Of a DNA stretch of 64,000 nt, positions 48,902-56,957 are shown piece after piece. The notes beneath the pieces are model-generated. The model saw only the letters and a list, made by a program, of their open reading frames with translations. It searched no databases and was not told the DNA's origin. Location: the NCBI GenBank assembly GCA_019694835.1, contig JAIBBE010000065.1:48932-112931 (forward strand), in the 5' to 3' direction. The first letter of the stretch is position 1. The number at the start of each line of letters is the position of its first letter. The position numbers and the translations under genes are program-made. Source of the DNA: Fimbriimonadaceae bacterium (GTDB taxonomy: Bacteria > Armatimonadota > Fimbriimonadia > Fimbriimonadales > Fimbriimonadaceae).

Positions 48902-50749
48902 GTGAACGGATTCACCCAGAAACGGACTTTCTATCTCCTCGTCGCAGTCACGGCGGTGCTGTGCCTGATCTCGATCTCGTATCGCGTCAAGGTCGAGCAA
49001 GCCAACCGGACCGCCTCCATCTGCATGGACATGCAGGGCCTGCATGACCTCGGCGCGGTGACGGGGAAGTCCACCGAGGAGGTTCTGATTGAACTGAAGC
49101 GTGCTGGCCTGACGGCGGTGACGCTCTCCGCAGATCCGATCGGCGACCTGCTCCAACGTAAAGAACTCCAGTACGAGGGTTCGCCCGCGCCGCTCCTCAT
49201 CGCGAACAACACCGAGGCAACGGAACGCGTGAAGTTTGCCTTGGCCGCGCGTTTCGGACCGGGACCCTGGGATTCGGTCAAGACCGGGCCGACGGGGACT
49301 GCCATGATCCCGGTAGGTTCGATTCCGTTCGACTCGCTGATGGGAGTCTCACTCGGGCTCTCCCCCGCCGATGCTCGCATCGCACGGGCTGCTGGCGTCC
49401 AGGTTATCGCGCGCCACGGCAATCCAAGCGGCACGACACCGCGTTATGTCGAGGCGATGCTGAGTCGATCCAAGAAGCTGGGAGCGACGACGTACTTGCC
49501 CGAAGGCGACCAAGTCCTCGGTCAGCGAGAACTTCTTGACGAAACCGCCCGCGTGCTAACCGAAGACGGGCTCTTGTATGCGTCTCCCGAATTCTCGAAG
49601 CTGGGTGGCGATGTTGCCCTGGCTGAGAAGTGCCAGGAGCGGTTGGTACGCCTCCACAGCGTCCAACAGGCGGAAGTTGACAAACTCACCGCGGATGCCA
49701 TCGTGGAGCGCTTCGAGAAAGCCTATCGGGAGCGGAACATCCGAATTCTCTTGCTTCGGCCCGTAAGCCAAGCCAGTGAAGATCCGGTGGCAGGGGTGGC
49801 AGACCTTGTCGGACAAGTGGCCGCCGCCATCAAACGAGACGGCGGTAACCTCGGAACTCCCGCGCCCTATCGGTCGCCCGAGGTGCCCAAACCCCTGTTC
49901 TTGCTGATTGGCCTCGCGGCGGGAGCCTGTATCGTTTGGGTGGGATTCGCCCTGGTGCCTTCTCGAAGGTGGCGGATGGCAGGGGCGATTGCGGTCTTTG
50001 CCTTGGCCGGGGCCTGCTGGATGAAGTCGGGACGCGAGTTCATGGCTCTCGCTGCGGCGATGGCGCTCCCGGTAGGCGCGTATCTGACCCTTGATCTCCA
50101 GCGGATTCGCCCCTTCCCCGACTTCGCCAGGCTGTCAGCGATCAGCATCGTCGGTGGCTTGTGCGTTGCCGGACTGTTGAATGACCTTCCCTATCTGGTA
50201 CGCATTGATCAGTTTCCAGGCGTGAAAGCTGCACACTTCCTGCCAATCGTGATCATTGGGCTGGTACTGGTCGGACGTCAGTTCGACTGGCGAGAGGCCT
50301 CCAAATCACCCGCGACCTGGGGCTCGGCGGCGATCGGAGCGGTGCTGCTCGGTGCCCTCGCCTTCATGCTCGCCCGGACCGGGAACGACAACCCCGCCGC
50401 CGTCAGCGGACTCGAACTTCAGTTCCGAGACCTCCTGGATTCCGTACTCTACACGCGGCCACGCACCAAGGAGTTCTTGATGGGACATCCTGCGTTGATC
50501 GTCGGACTGGGCATGCTCATGACGGCGAAACCCAACGAATCCGGGCGAAGTCCCCAGGCCGCATGGGGTGCGCTCCTGATTACGTTTGGGGCCATCGGCC
50601 AGACGAGCATCGTCAACACGCTTTGCCATCTGCACACGCCAGTGACGCTGAGCTTGGCTCGAATTCTGATCGGCTGGGTGATCGGCGGTATACTCGGCGC
50701 ACTGCTGTGGGCATTTTTCCGGGCCAAGTGGCCAACGAAGCAGGTTTAG
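48902..50749 (+). CDS. DUF5693 family membrane protein
   Basis: A 615-residue protein starting at GTG 48902. An N-terminal helix (about 9-27) is followed by an extracytoplasmic domain of about 290 residues (EQANRTASICMDMQGLHDLGAVTG, LIELKRAGLTAVTLSADPIGDLL, LGLSPADARIARAAGVQVIARHGNP), then about eight to ten membrane helices from about 322. Members are often beside csaB, as here (csaB 8 bases downstream), so a role in making or exporting the pyruvylated polymer is plausible but inferred. No catalytic motif is recognised. Confidence 0.85.
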   Translation: MNGFTQKRTFYLLVAVTAVLCLISISYRVKVEQANRTASICMDMQGLHDLGAVTGKSTEEVLIELKRAGLTAVTLSADPIGDLLQRKELQYEGSPAPLLIANNTEATERVKFALAARFGPGPWDSVKTGPTGTAMIPVGSIPFDSLMGVSLGLSPADARIARAAGVQVIARHGNPSGTTPRYVEAMLSRSKKLGATTYLPEGDQVLGQRELLDETARVLTEDGLLYASPEFSKLGGDVALAEKCQERLVRLHSVQQAEVDKLTADAIVERFEKAYRERNIRILLLRPVSQASEDPVAGVADLVGQVAAAIKRDGGNLGTPAPYRSPEVPKPLFLLIGLAAGACIVWVGFALVPSRRWRMAGAIAVFALAGACWMKSGREFMALAAAMALPVGAYLTLDLQRIRPFPDFARLSAISIVGGLCVAGLLNDLPYLVRIDQFPGVKAAHFLPIVIIGLVLVGRQFDWREASKSPATWGSAAIGAVLLGALAFMLARTGNDNPAAVSGLELQFRDLLDSVLYTRPRTKEFLMGHPALIVGLGMLMTAKPNESGRSPQAAWGALLITFGAIGQTSIVNTLCHLHTPVTLSLARILIGWVIGGILGALLWAFFRAKWPTKQV

Positions 50750-50757
50750 GAGGAAGG

Positions 50758-51828
50758 ATGGGCGCCCGATTACTCGTCGCCGGTTATTTTGGCTGCGGCA
50801 ATTTGGGGGACGATGCGATCCTCCTTGGCTTTCTACAGGGACTTCGCGGTCACAACGTCGATGTGATCGTCATGAGCGGCTACCCGGAAGAAACCCATCG
50901 ACTTTACGGCGTCCGCTGCATTCCGCGCAAGGACAACCAAGCCCTCAACGAAGCGCTCCAGAACTGTGATGCGCTTGTCTTCGCTGGCGGCAGCATCTTC
51001 CAAGACGTGACGAGCGTCGCGAGCGTGAACTACTACTCCAGCCTCGTCAGCAAGGCGAAGAAAGCGGGCAAGAAAGTCATCATGCTCGGCCAGGGCATCG
51101 GACCCCTCAACAACTTCCTCGGCAAGCGAATGGCGACCAGCGCCTTCAACAGCGCCGACGCAATTGCCGTACGCGATCAAGCCTCCGTTACGACGCTGAA
51201 GGCCCTTGGAGTGAAGATCACCCCTCGCGTGACCGGCGACCTCGCCTTCCTCCTCCCGGTTCCGTCGCAACAAGAAGAATCTGCAAGCTTTTCAGTCGGA
51301 AACATGAAAACCATCGGCATAGCGCCGAGGCCATTTGGCAAGCACAAGGAAGTCGTCCAGATGTTTGGCGACCTTTGCCGGATGCTCTTCCAAGCCAACC
51401 TCATGCCCGTCCTCATCGAGATGGACCACGAGAGCGATCGACAACTGTTGGACGACATCGAGAAGAGCCAGGGTGGCAAAGTGCCGAGCATTCGGAAGGT
51501 GACCACGCCGATGCAGCTTCAGCAGCGCATGGCTCGCATGGAAGCGATCATTGCGGTCCGTCTCCACGCTGGAATTCTCGCGACGACGGTCGGCGTGCTG
51601 CCGTTCATGGTCAGCTACGACCCGAAGGTGACCGCCTTCGCCGCCAGTATGAATCTTCCGACGCCTCCCGGAGTCATCGGCATGACCGCAAATCGGCTGT
51701 TCGAGAACTTTATGGGCTATTACAAGGACCGTGAGCGGCACCTGGCCACGGTTGAGCGCCGCAAAGAAGAAATGGTCAAGCTGGCGCAAGCGAACATGAA
51801 CTTGTTGTTCGACTTCGTCAAGGTTTGA
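50758..51828 (+). CDS. csaB: Polysaccharide pyruvyl transferase CsaB
   Basis: Adds ketal-pyruvate to the cell-wall polymer that SLH domains bind. The 356-residue protein has LLVAGYFGCGNLGDDAILLG at the start, ALVFAGGSIFQDVTSVASVNYY, MLGQGIGPLNN, RDQASVTTLKALGV, GDLAFLL, MARMEAIIAVRLHAGILATT and the C-terminal MVSYDPKVTAFAASM. These are the hallmarks of the CsaB group of the WcaK-like superfamily. The start ATG has TAGGAGGAAGG directly upstream. With the SLH porin at 37003 this provides a matched receptor-ligand pair in one locus region. Confidence 0.94.
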   Translation: MGARLLVAGYFGCGNLGDDAILLGFLQGLRGHNVDVIVMSGYPEETHRLYGVRCIPRKDNQALNEALQNCDALVFAGGSIFQDVTSVASVNYYSSLVSKAKKAGKKVIMLGQGIGPLNNFLGKRMATSAFNSADAIAVRDQASVTTLKALGVKITPRVTGDLAFLLPVPSQQEESASFSVGNMKTIGIAPRPFGKHKEVVQMFGDLCRMLFQANLMPVLIEMDHESDRQLLDDIEKSQGGKVPSIRKVTTPMQLQQRMARMEAIIAVRLHAGILATTVGVLPFMVSYDPKVTAFAASMNLPTPPGVIGMTANRLFENFMGYYKDRERHLATVERRKEEMVKLAQANMNLLFDFVKV

Positions 51829-51880
51829 CGCCGACAGCGCGGACCAAGGTCAGAGCTGCCGACGCCATTCTTAGCATGCC

Positions 51881-53608
51881 TTAGGGCATGGCCGCAACCG
51901 ACAGCTTCGCACGGCGGATTTTCAGCTGGTAGGACATCGGCGGCAGGCCGCTCCCCCTCGTCGTGCTGACGGCTCGATACTTAGTTTGCACCACACCCGA
52001 CGAGCTGATGTACCTGCTCAAGTTGGTGGTGAGCGTCTTCGACTGCTCCGCATTGCTCGTGGACGACATCGGGAATTGGCCAATCATGTCCCAGCGCGAC
52101 GTCGACCAGTTGTAGGCGTAGATCATGCCCGTCACGATCGTCTGCGGATTCTGGTTGGCGACGAAGGCAAACTTCAGCGAAAGCGCTCGACTTGGCGTCG
52201 TGCCGGTATTGTAGGTAAACGTAGCCGCCGCGACCTGTCCCAATGCGGTTGACGAGCTTGCAATCGTGTAGCCGCGACCCAGGTTGTTTCCAGACAGATC
52301 GGCTAAGGTTCCGCTCAGCCAAACTCCTTCGGTGGTCTGGACCGATGAGGGGAAGACATCGGTGCCCTGCATCGCTCTCGCCTGCTGAACACCCTTGAGG
52401 AGGTTGATTCGGCCCTTGCCGAAGATCGCACTCGACCCAATGTTGTCGCAGGAGTTTTCGAGCGCATCTTGAGCTTGCTGTGCCGTTAGGGACGGGTTCG
52501 CCGCCCAGATCAAGGCGAGGCCGCCATTGGCGACTGGGGTCGACATACTTGTGCCTGACGATCCACCATATCCACCACCGTTGGTGGTGCTCAAGATGTT
52601 CACACCGGGGGCGAAGAGGTGAACGCCTCGTCCGTAGGCTGAAAAGCCGGCCTTCACATCACCAACATCGGTGGCTCCGACTACGATCGTATCGCGGTGC
52701 GAGAATCCAGAGAGATCGCGATTGTCGTTGCCAGCCGCATACAGAAAAAGACTGCCCATTGCCTTGATGGCCGTGCCGGTAGTACCCACCGCAGCCGCGT
52801 CAACACCCGAATAGCTCGCTGAAACCGTTCGGGCTCCGTTGGCAGCGGCCCATCGGGCGCCGTCCATGATGTCGGCCGTCGATGCTCCGCCTCCGGGACT
52901 GTTCGACGTCCGGATCATCATGATCTTGAAGTTCCAGCCCGGTCCGGTAACACCAATCGAATTGTTGCCAACGGCGGCTGCATCGCCAGCCACGTGGGTG
53001 CCGTGCCCGTTGATGTCGTTGACCTCGCCTCCGTCGACCTCGCGCTTTCGGTCTACGGAGTTGTAGCCAGGAACGCGATTCGGGGCGAGGTCAGGGTGCG
53101 TAATGTCAATGCCCGTGTCAACCACCGCGACCGTCTGGCTCGCAAGCCCGATGACGGTGTCCCAAGCCTGGGGAGCTTTGATCACTGGGTGGTGCCACTG
53201 CTGGCCGTACATCGCATCGTTCGGGATACGAAGGGGGTAGCAAATCCAATTCGGCTCGGCGTACTGATAGTCACCGGTTCGCATCAGTTTGAGCGACATT
53301 GAGTTCTCGGTTTCGCCCTGGGGAACGCGGATAATGAACTCGTCGGTGATCTCGACGTACTCCACGGAGTAGGGGAGAACCCGCTGGCGGGCTCGAAGCT
53401 GGACCAAGCTCATCTCGACCGACCCCAATCCGCGAGCCTTAAGATCGGGAGTTTGAAGGGGCCGCACGATCATCTCGCCGGAAAACTCCTGGATGCCGGG
53501 GCGCTCGTAGTAGTGACCCGGTCCCTGGGGGCCGCTGGCAAAAGACGCCGAACCAGCAAGAACGCCAGCGATCACGACGGTGGGGAGGCAGAACAAATGA
53601 AATTTCAT
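51881..53608 (-). CDS. Secreted subtilisin-like (S8) peptidase
   Basis: A 575-residue protein with a signal peptide (about 1-24), a propeptide region (about 25-135) and an S8 catalytic domain with the triad in VAVVDTGIDITHPD (Asp), NDINGHGTHVAG (His) and GTSMSTPVANGG (Ser), plus YAAGNDN (oxyanion Asn). A C-terminal beta-rich domain of about 140 residues starts after GRINLLKGV; no dockerin tail is present. The catalytic set is complete, so it is probably an active exoprotease. The 157-base gap to the divergent tricorn-like gene may hold both promoters. Confidence 0.92.
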   Translation of the reverse strand: MKFHLFCLPTVVIAGVLAGSASFASGPQGPGHYYERPGIQEFSGEMIVRPLQTPDLKARGLGSVEMSLVQLRARQRVLPYSVEYVEITDEFIIRVPQGETENSMSLKLMRTGDYQYAEPNWICYPLRIPNDAMYGQQWHHPVIKAPQAWDTVIGLASQTVAVVDTGIDITHPDLAPNRVPGYNSVDRKREVDGGEVNDINGHGTHVAGDAAAVGNNSIGVTGPGWNFKIMMIRTSNSPGGGASTADIMDGARWAAANGARTVSASYSGVDAAAVGTTGTAIKAMGSLFLYAAGNDNRDLSGFSHRDTIVVGATDVGDVKAGFSAYGRGVHLFAPGVNILSTTNGGGYGGSSGTSMSTPVANGGLALIWAANPSLTAQQAQDALENSCDNIGSSAIFGKGRINLLKGVQQARAMQGTDVFPSSVQTTEGVWLSGTLADLSGNNLGRGYTIASSSTALGQVAAATFTYNTGTTPSRALSLKFAFVANQNPQTIVTGMIYAYNWSTSRWDMIGQFPMSSTSNAEQSKTLTTNLSRYISSSGVVQTKYRAVSTTRGSGLPPMSYQLKIRRAKLSVAAMP

Positions 53609-53765
53609 AAGAGCATTCCTTTTGGCTAGAGGAGGCCAATGGGTATGACGCTATCGAGGGTGCCGGTAGTTCGCACATTCTGCACGACTCACTGACGATC
53701 TTGAAGCAAATCGTACTCCAATCTAGGTAAAGAGGGAGGTGCAATTCGTAGGAATCCTCATCAGC

Positions 53766-56700
53766 ATGAACCGAAAAACGACTTTCCTTATCGCCTTCTT
53801 CGCCATTGCGGCCTTTTCGGCAGCCCAAGGCCCGATCAAGCGGGCCAAACATCCGGCCATTTCGCCCGATGGCACTCAAGTCATCTTCAGCTGGCAAGGC
53901 GACCTCTGGTCCGTTTCGTCAGGGGGTGGTGCTGCGACTCGCCTGACCGTTCATCCCGCCGATGATGTGATGCCGAAATTCGCCCCCGGCGGCGATCGCA
54001 TCGTGTTCGCATCCAACCGCTATGGCAGCTACGACCTGTTCTCGATCAAGCCCGATGGCAGCGATCTGAAGCGGCTCACCTTCGAGAGCGGAACCGAGTA
54101 TCCGAATGCCATGTCACCCGATGGGCGCTGGATCTATGGTTACACCACCAACTTCGGGCGCATCGATGTGTTCAAGGTTGCCTCGGGCGGTGGAGATATC
54201 GTCCGTCTAACGGAGCATCCCTTCGAACTCGAATACTATGCCTCGATTTCGCCCGACGGCAAAAAAGTCGCCTACACCCGGGGAGGTTCCCCCGGCTCCT
54301 GGCGCAACCCTCATGATGGAGGCCCGAACAACGGCGAAATCTGGGTCGGTGACAATGGCACCCCGATCACGAACAACAAGAACCTCACCAACAACGACAA
54401 GATGGACCTCTGGCCGATGTACGCCGCCGACGGATCAATCACGTTCGTTTCCAACCGATCCGGCTGGCCGAACCTGTGGCGCATGAACGGCGATGGGGGC
54501 GGGGCCAAGCAGCTCACCCGATTCACCGACGGGACGATGCGCATGCCGACGATCAGCAAGAAGGGCGACCGCGTTGCGTTCGAGTTCGAGTCCGACCTGT
54601 ACGTCTACGATGCCGACAAGGGCGGATCGACCAAGCTCGATATCTCCGTGCCGCAAGACCAGCGCACGAACCCGGTGGCTGACCTCAGCCTTACGACCGG
54701 GGTGAGCGACTACGCGGTTTCCCCCGATGGCAAGCGCACCGCCTTGGTGGTGCGGGGCGAAATCTTCCTCATTCCCGAGCGGGGAGGCACGACGCGGCGG
54801 CTGACCAAGAGTCCGGCGGTGGACTTCCAGCCGGTTTGGCTGGACAACAAGACCATCCTCTTCGTGACCGGGCGCAACACCAAGCGCGAATTCATGACCG
54901 TTGATCTCGACGGGAACGAAAAGGTGTTTCTCGCCGATGCTCAAGACGTGGTCCAGCCACGACTATCGCCCGACGGTAAGACCCTTGCCTTCCATCGGGG
55001 CCAGGGTGAAATCTGCGTCATGCCCGCCAGCGGCGGTGCCGCAAAAGTCATCGCAACCGGCGGGTTCGGGGATGCTTTGCGCGGAAACATCAGCTTCTCG
55101 TGGTCGCCGGACAGCAAGTGGCTGGTCGTCGATGAGCCCAACAGCCACGGCTCGAATGTGGTGCTCCGCAGCGTCGAGGGCGGAAAGTCGATTCGGATCG
55201 CGCGAACGGCACGAGGGGCCCAATCCGTGCCCCAATTCCTGCCCAATGGCAAGGGCGTGTTCTTCATCTCCGAGGAGTATCCGGATGAAGCCGATCTCTA
55301 CATCGTCGATCTGGTGCCCGCCGACATTACATTCAGCGAAGACGATCTCGACAAGATCGACGCTTCCCGCCCGACCGGCTCCAAGGCCGCCAGCGTCGAG
55401 GTTTATGAACCGGGCATCGATGATCGGATGCGCCGCCTGACTCGCAGTGGAGCAGCCCTTCCCGTAGCCTCGCCGGACAGCCGGTCCATCTGGGCGCTCA
55501 TCGATGGTCAACTCAACGCGATCTCAGTGACGTCCGGAGCCGCGACACCGGTAGCCGCCGTCGTCGGCCCCGCCGTCAACGGCAAGGTCGGAGCAGGCGG
55601 GTCAAAGCTGTACTTTGTGAGCGCCGGAAAGCTTAACGCGCTTTCAATTGCCCAAGGAACCGTTGCTCCCGTCAATTTCAACGCTGCATTCTCGGTGAAT
55701 CTCCGCGATGAGGAGAAGGCGCTGTTCGACGAAATTTGGTGGGCCTTCGACCGCATGTACTACCGTGAGGACCACAACGAGAAGGGCTGGGACAAGCTCA
55801 AGACCAAATTCGCGGCGATCGTCCCTCATGCGTTCGACCGCGCGGACTTCTACGCGATGATGGGCGAGATGATGGAGGAAATCGACAGCTCACACCTTGG
55901 TGCAACCGCCCCGGCAAGTGCCCCTGCCGAAACCAACGACTCGACCGCCTTTCTCGGGGTCGAATGGGACTGGAATGTCCTCGCGTCGCGGGGAGCCTAC
56001 GTGGTCGGCAAAGTCTATGACGGCACTCCTGCCGCACATCCACAATCGATGCTCAAGACCGGAGACCGCATCGTCTCTGTTGACGGGGTCGAGCCGGGCA
56101 GCTCGAACCCGATGGCGGCCTTATTGAATAAGAAGAGCGGGAAGAAAGTGCAGCTTAAGGTCGAGCGAAATGGCCAAACCATGAATGTGGACATCAAGCC
56201 CGCCGATGCGAGCGCCCGAGGAAACGTGCTGTACGAGAACTATGTGGCTTGGCAGCGCGCCGAGGTTGAGCGCTTGAGCAAAGGTGCGCTCACTTACATC
56301 CATATCCAAGCGATGGACGAGACCTCCTATCAGCGCTTCTTACGCGAAATTCGAACCTATGCCGATGGCAAGAAGGGCGTGCTGCTCGACGTCCGCTTCA
56401 ACGGCGGGGGTTCGACCGCTCAGAAGATCTTAGGCGTTCTGGTCAAGCAGCCTTGGCTCATCCGTACCTCGCGCAGCGACCCCGCTTACAAGGTGAGCGA
56501 GAACATCTATCGTGGTGACAGTTTGGAGTTACCAACCGCGCTTCTCACCAATCAGCACTCGTTCAGTAATGCGGAAATCATGTCCGAGGGTTTCCGACGC
56601 CTCAAGTGCGGTCCGATCATCGGTGAGCCGACGGCGGGCGGCGTCATCGGCACATCGCAGATGAGTTTCTGGGATGGTGGCTCGATCCGGATCCCCGCTG

Positions 56701-56858
56701 CCGGTGCCTACACCATCGATGGTGTGAACCTGGAGCGCAATGGCCGCCCCGTTGACTTCCTCGTCAACTTCGATCCGAACGCGTGGCTCGCTGGTCGCGA
56801 TACACAGCTCGAAAAAGCGGTCGAGGAGCTCATGAAGATCGTCAACGCCCGCAAGTAG
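53766..56858 (+). CDS. Tricorn-like S41 protease
   Basis: A 1030-residue exported protein. Signal peptide (about 1-19), then PD40/WD-like propeller repeats (HPAISPDGTQVIFSWQGDLW, HPADDVMPKFAPGGDRIVFAS, PNAMSPDGRWIYGYT and so on) over about 25-610, a core region from AFSVNLRDEEKALFDEIWWAF with a PDZ-like domain (GVEWDWNVLASRGAYVVGKVY, MLKTGDRIVSVDGVE) and the S41 domain (LTYIHIQAMDETSYQRFLREI, GVLLDVRFNGGGST, LLTNQHSFSNAEIMSEGFRR, IGEPTAGGVIGT). The last motif carries a plausible catalytic Ser. The order matches archaeal and bacterial tricorn core proteases. ATG 53766 chosen; the frame starts 27 bases earlier without a signal. Confidence 0.9.
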   Translation: MNRKTTFLIAFFAIAAFSAAQGPIKRAKHPAISPDGTQVIFSWQGDLWSVSSGGGAATRLTVHPADDVMPKFAPGGDRIVFASNRYGSYDLFSIKPDGSDLKRLTFESGTEYPNAMSPDGRWIYGYTTNFGRIDVFKVASGGGDIVRLTEHPFELEYYASISPDGKKVAYTRGGSPGSWRNPHDGGPNNGEIWVGDNGTPITNNKNLTNNDKMDLWPMYAADGSITFVSNRSGWPNLWRMNGDGGGAKQLTRFTDGTMRMPTISKKGDRVAFEFESDLYVYDADKGGSTKLDISVPQDQRTNPVADLSLTTGVSDYAVSPDGKRTALVVRGEIFLIPERGGTTRRLTKSPAVDFQPVWLDNKTILFVTGRNTKREFMTVDLDGNEKVFLADAQDVVQPRLSPDGKTLAFHRGQGEICVMPASGGAAKVIATGGFGDALRGNISFSWSPDSKWLVVDEPNSHGSNVVLRSVEGGKSIRIARTARGAQSVPQFLPNGKGVFFISEEYPDEADLYIVDLVPADITFSEDDLDKIDASRPTGSKAASVEVYEPGIDDRMRRLTRSGAALPVASPDSRSIWALIDGQLNAISVTSGAATPVAAVVGPAVNGKVGAGGSKLYFVSAGKLNALSIAQGTVAPVNFNAAFSVNLRDEEKALFDEIWWAFDRMYYREDHNEKGWDKLKTKFAAIVPHAFDRADFYAMMGEMMEEIDSSHLGATAPASAPAETNDSTAFLGVEWDWNVLASRGAYVVGKVYDGTPAAHPQSMLKTGDRIVSVDGVEPGSSNPMAALLNKKSGKKVQLKVERNGQTMNVDIKPADASARGNVLYENYVAWQRAEVERLSKGALTYIHIQAMDETSYQRFLREIRTYADGKKGVLLDVRFNGGGSTAQKILGVLVKQPWLIRTSRSDPAYKVSENIYRGDSLELPTALLTNQHSFSNAEIMSEGFRRLKCGPIIGEPTAGGVIGTSQMSFWDGGSIRIPAAGAYTIDGVNLERNGRPVDFLVNFDPNAWLAGRDTQLEKAVEELMKIVNARK

Positions 56859-56875
56859 GCGAATATCAAGATTTC

Positions 56876-56949
56876 GTCGGCACGAACCATCCGACGGCTA
56901 CCGAGTCCAAGGATGATGAGTGGTAGCCATCGGATGTTTTCGTGTCGGC
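56876..56949. repeat. Family F inverted repeat after the tricorn-like gene
   Basis: GTCGGCACGAACCATCCGAC, then GGCTACC, and the complement from about 56922 to 56949 (GGTAGCCATCGGATG, CGTGTCGGC) with several mismatches. Matches 59469-59545 closely and 8951-9040 more distantly. It fills the gap between two convergent genes. Confidence 0.85.
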
Positions 56950-56957
56950 GACGAAAC

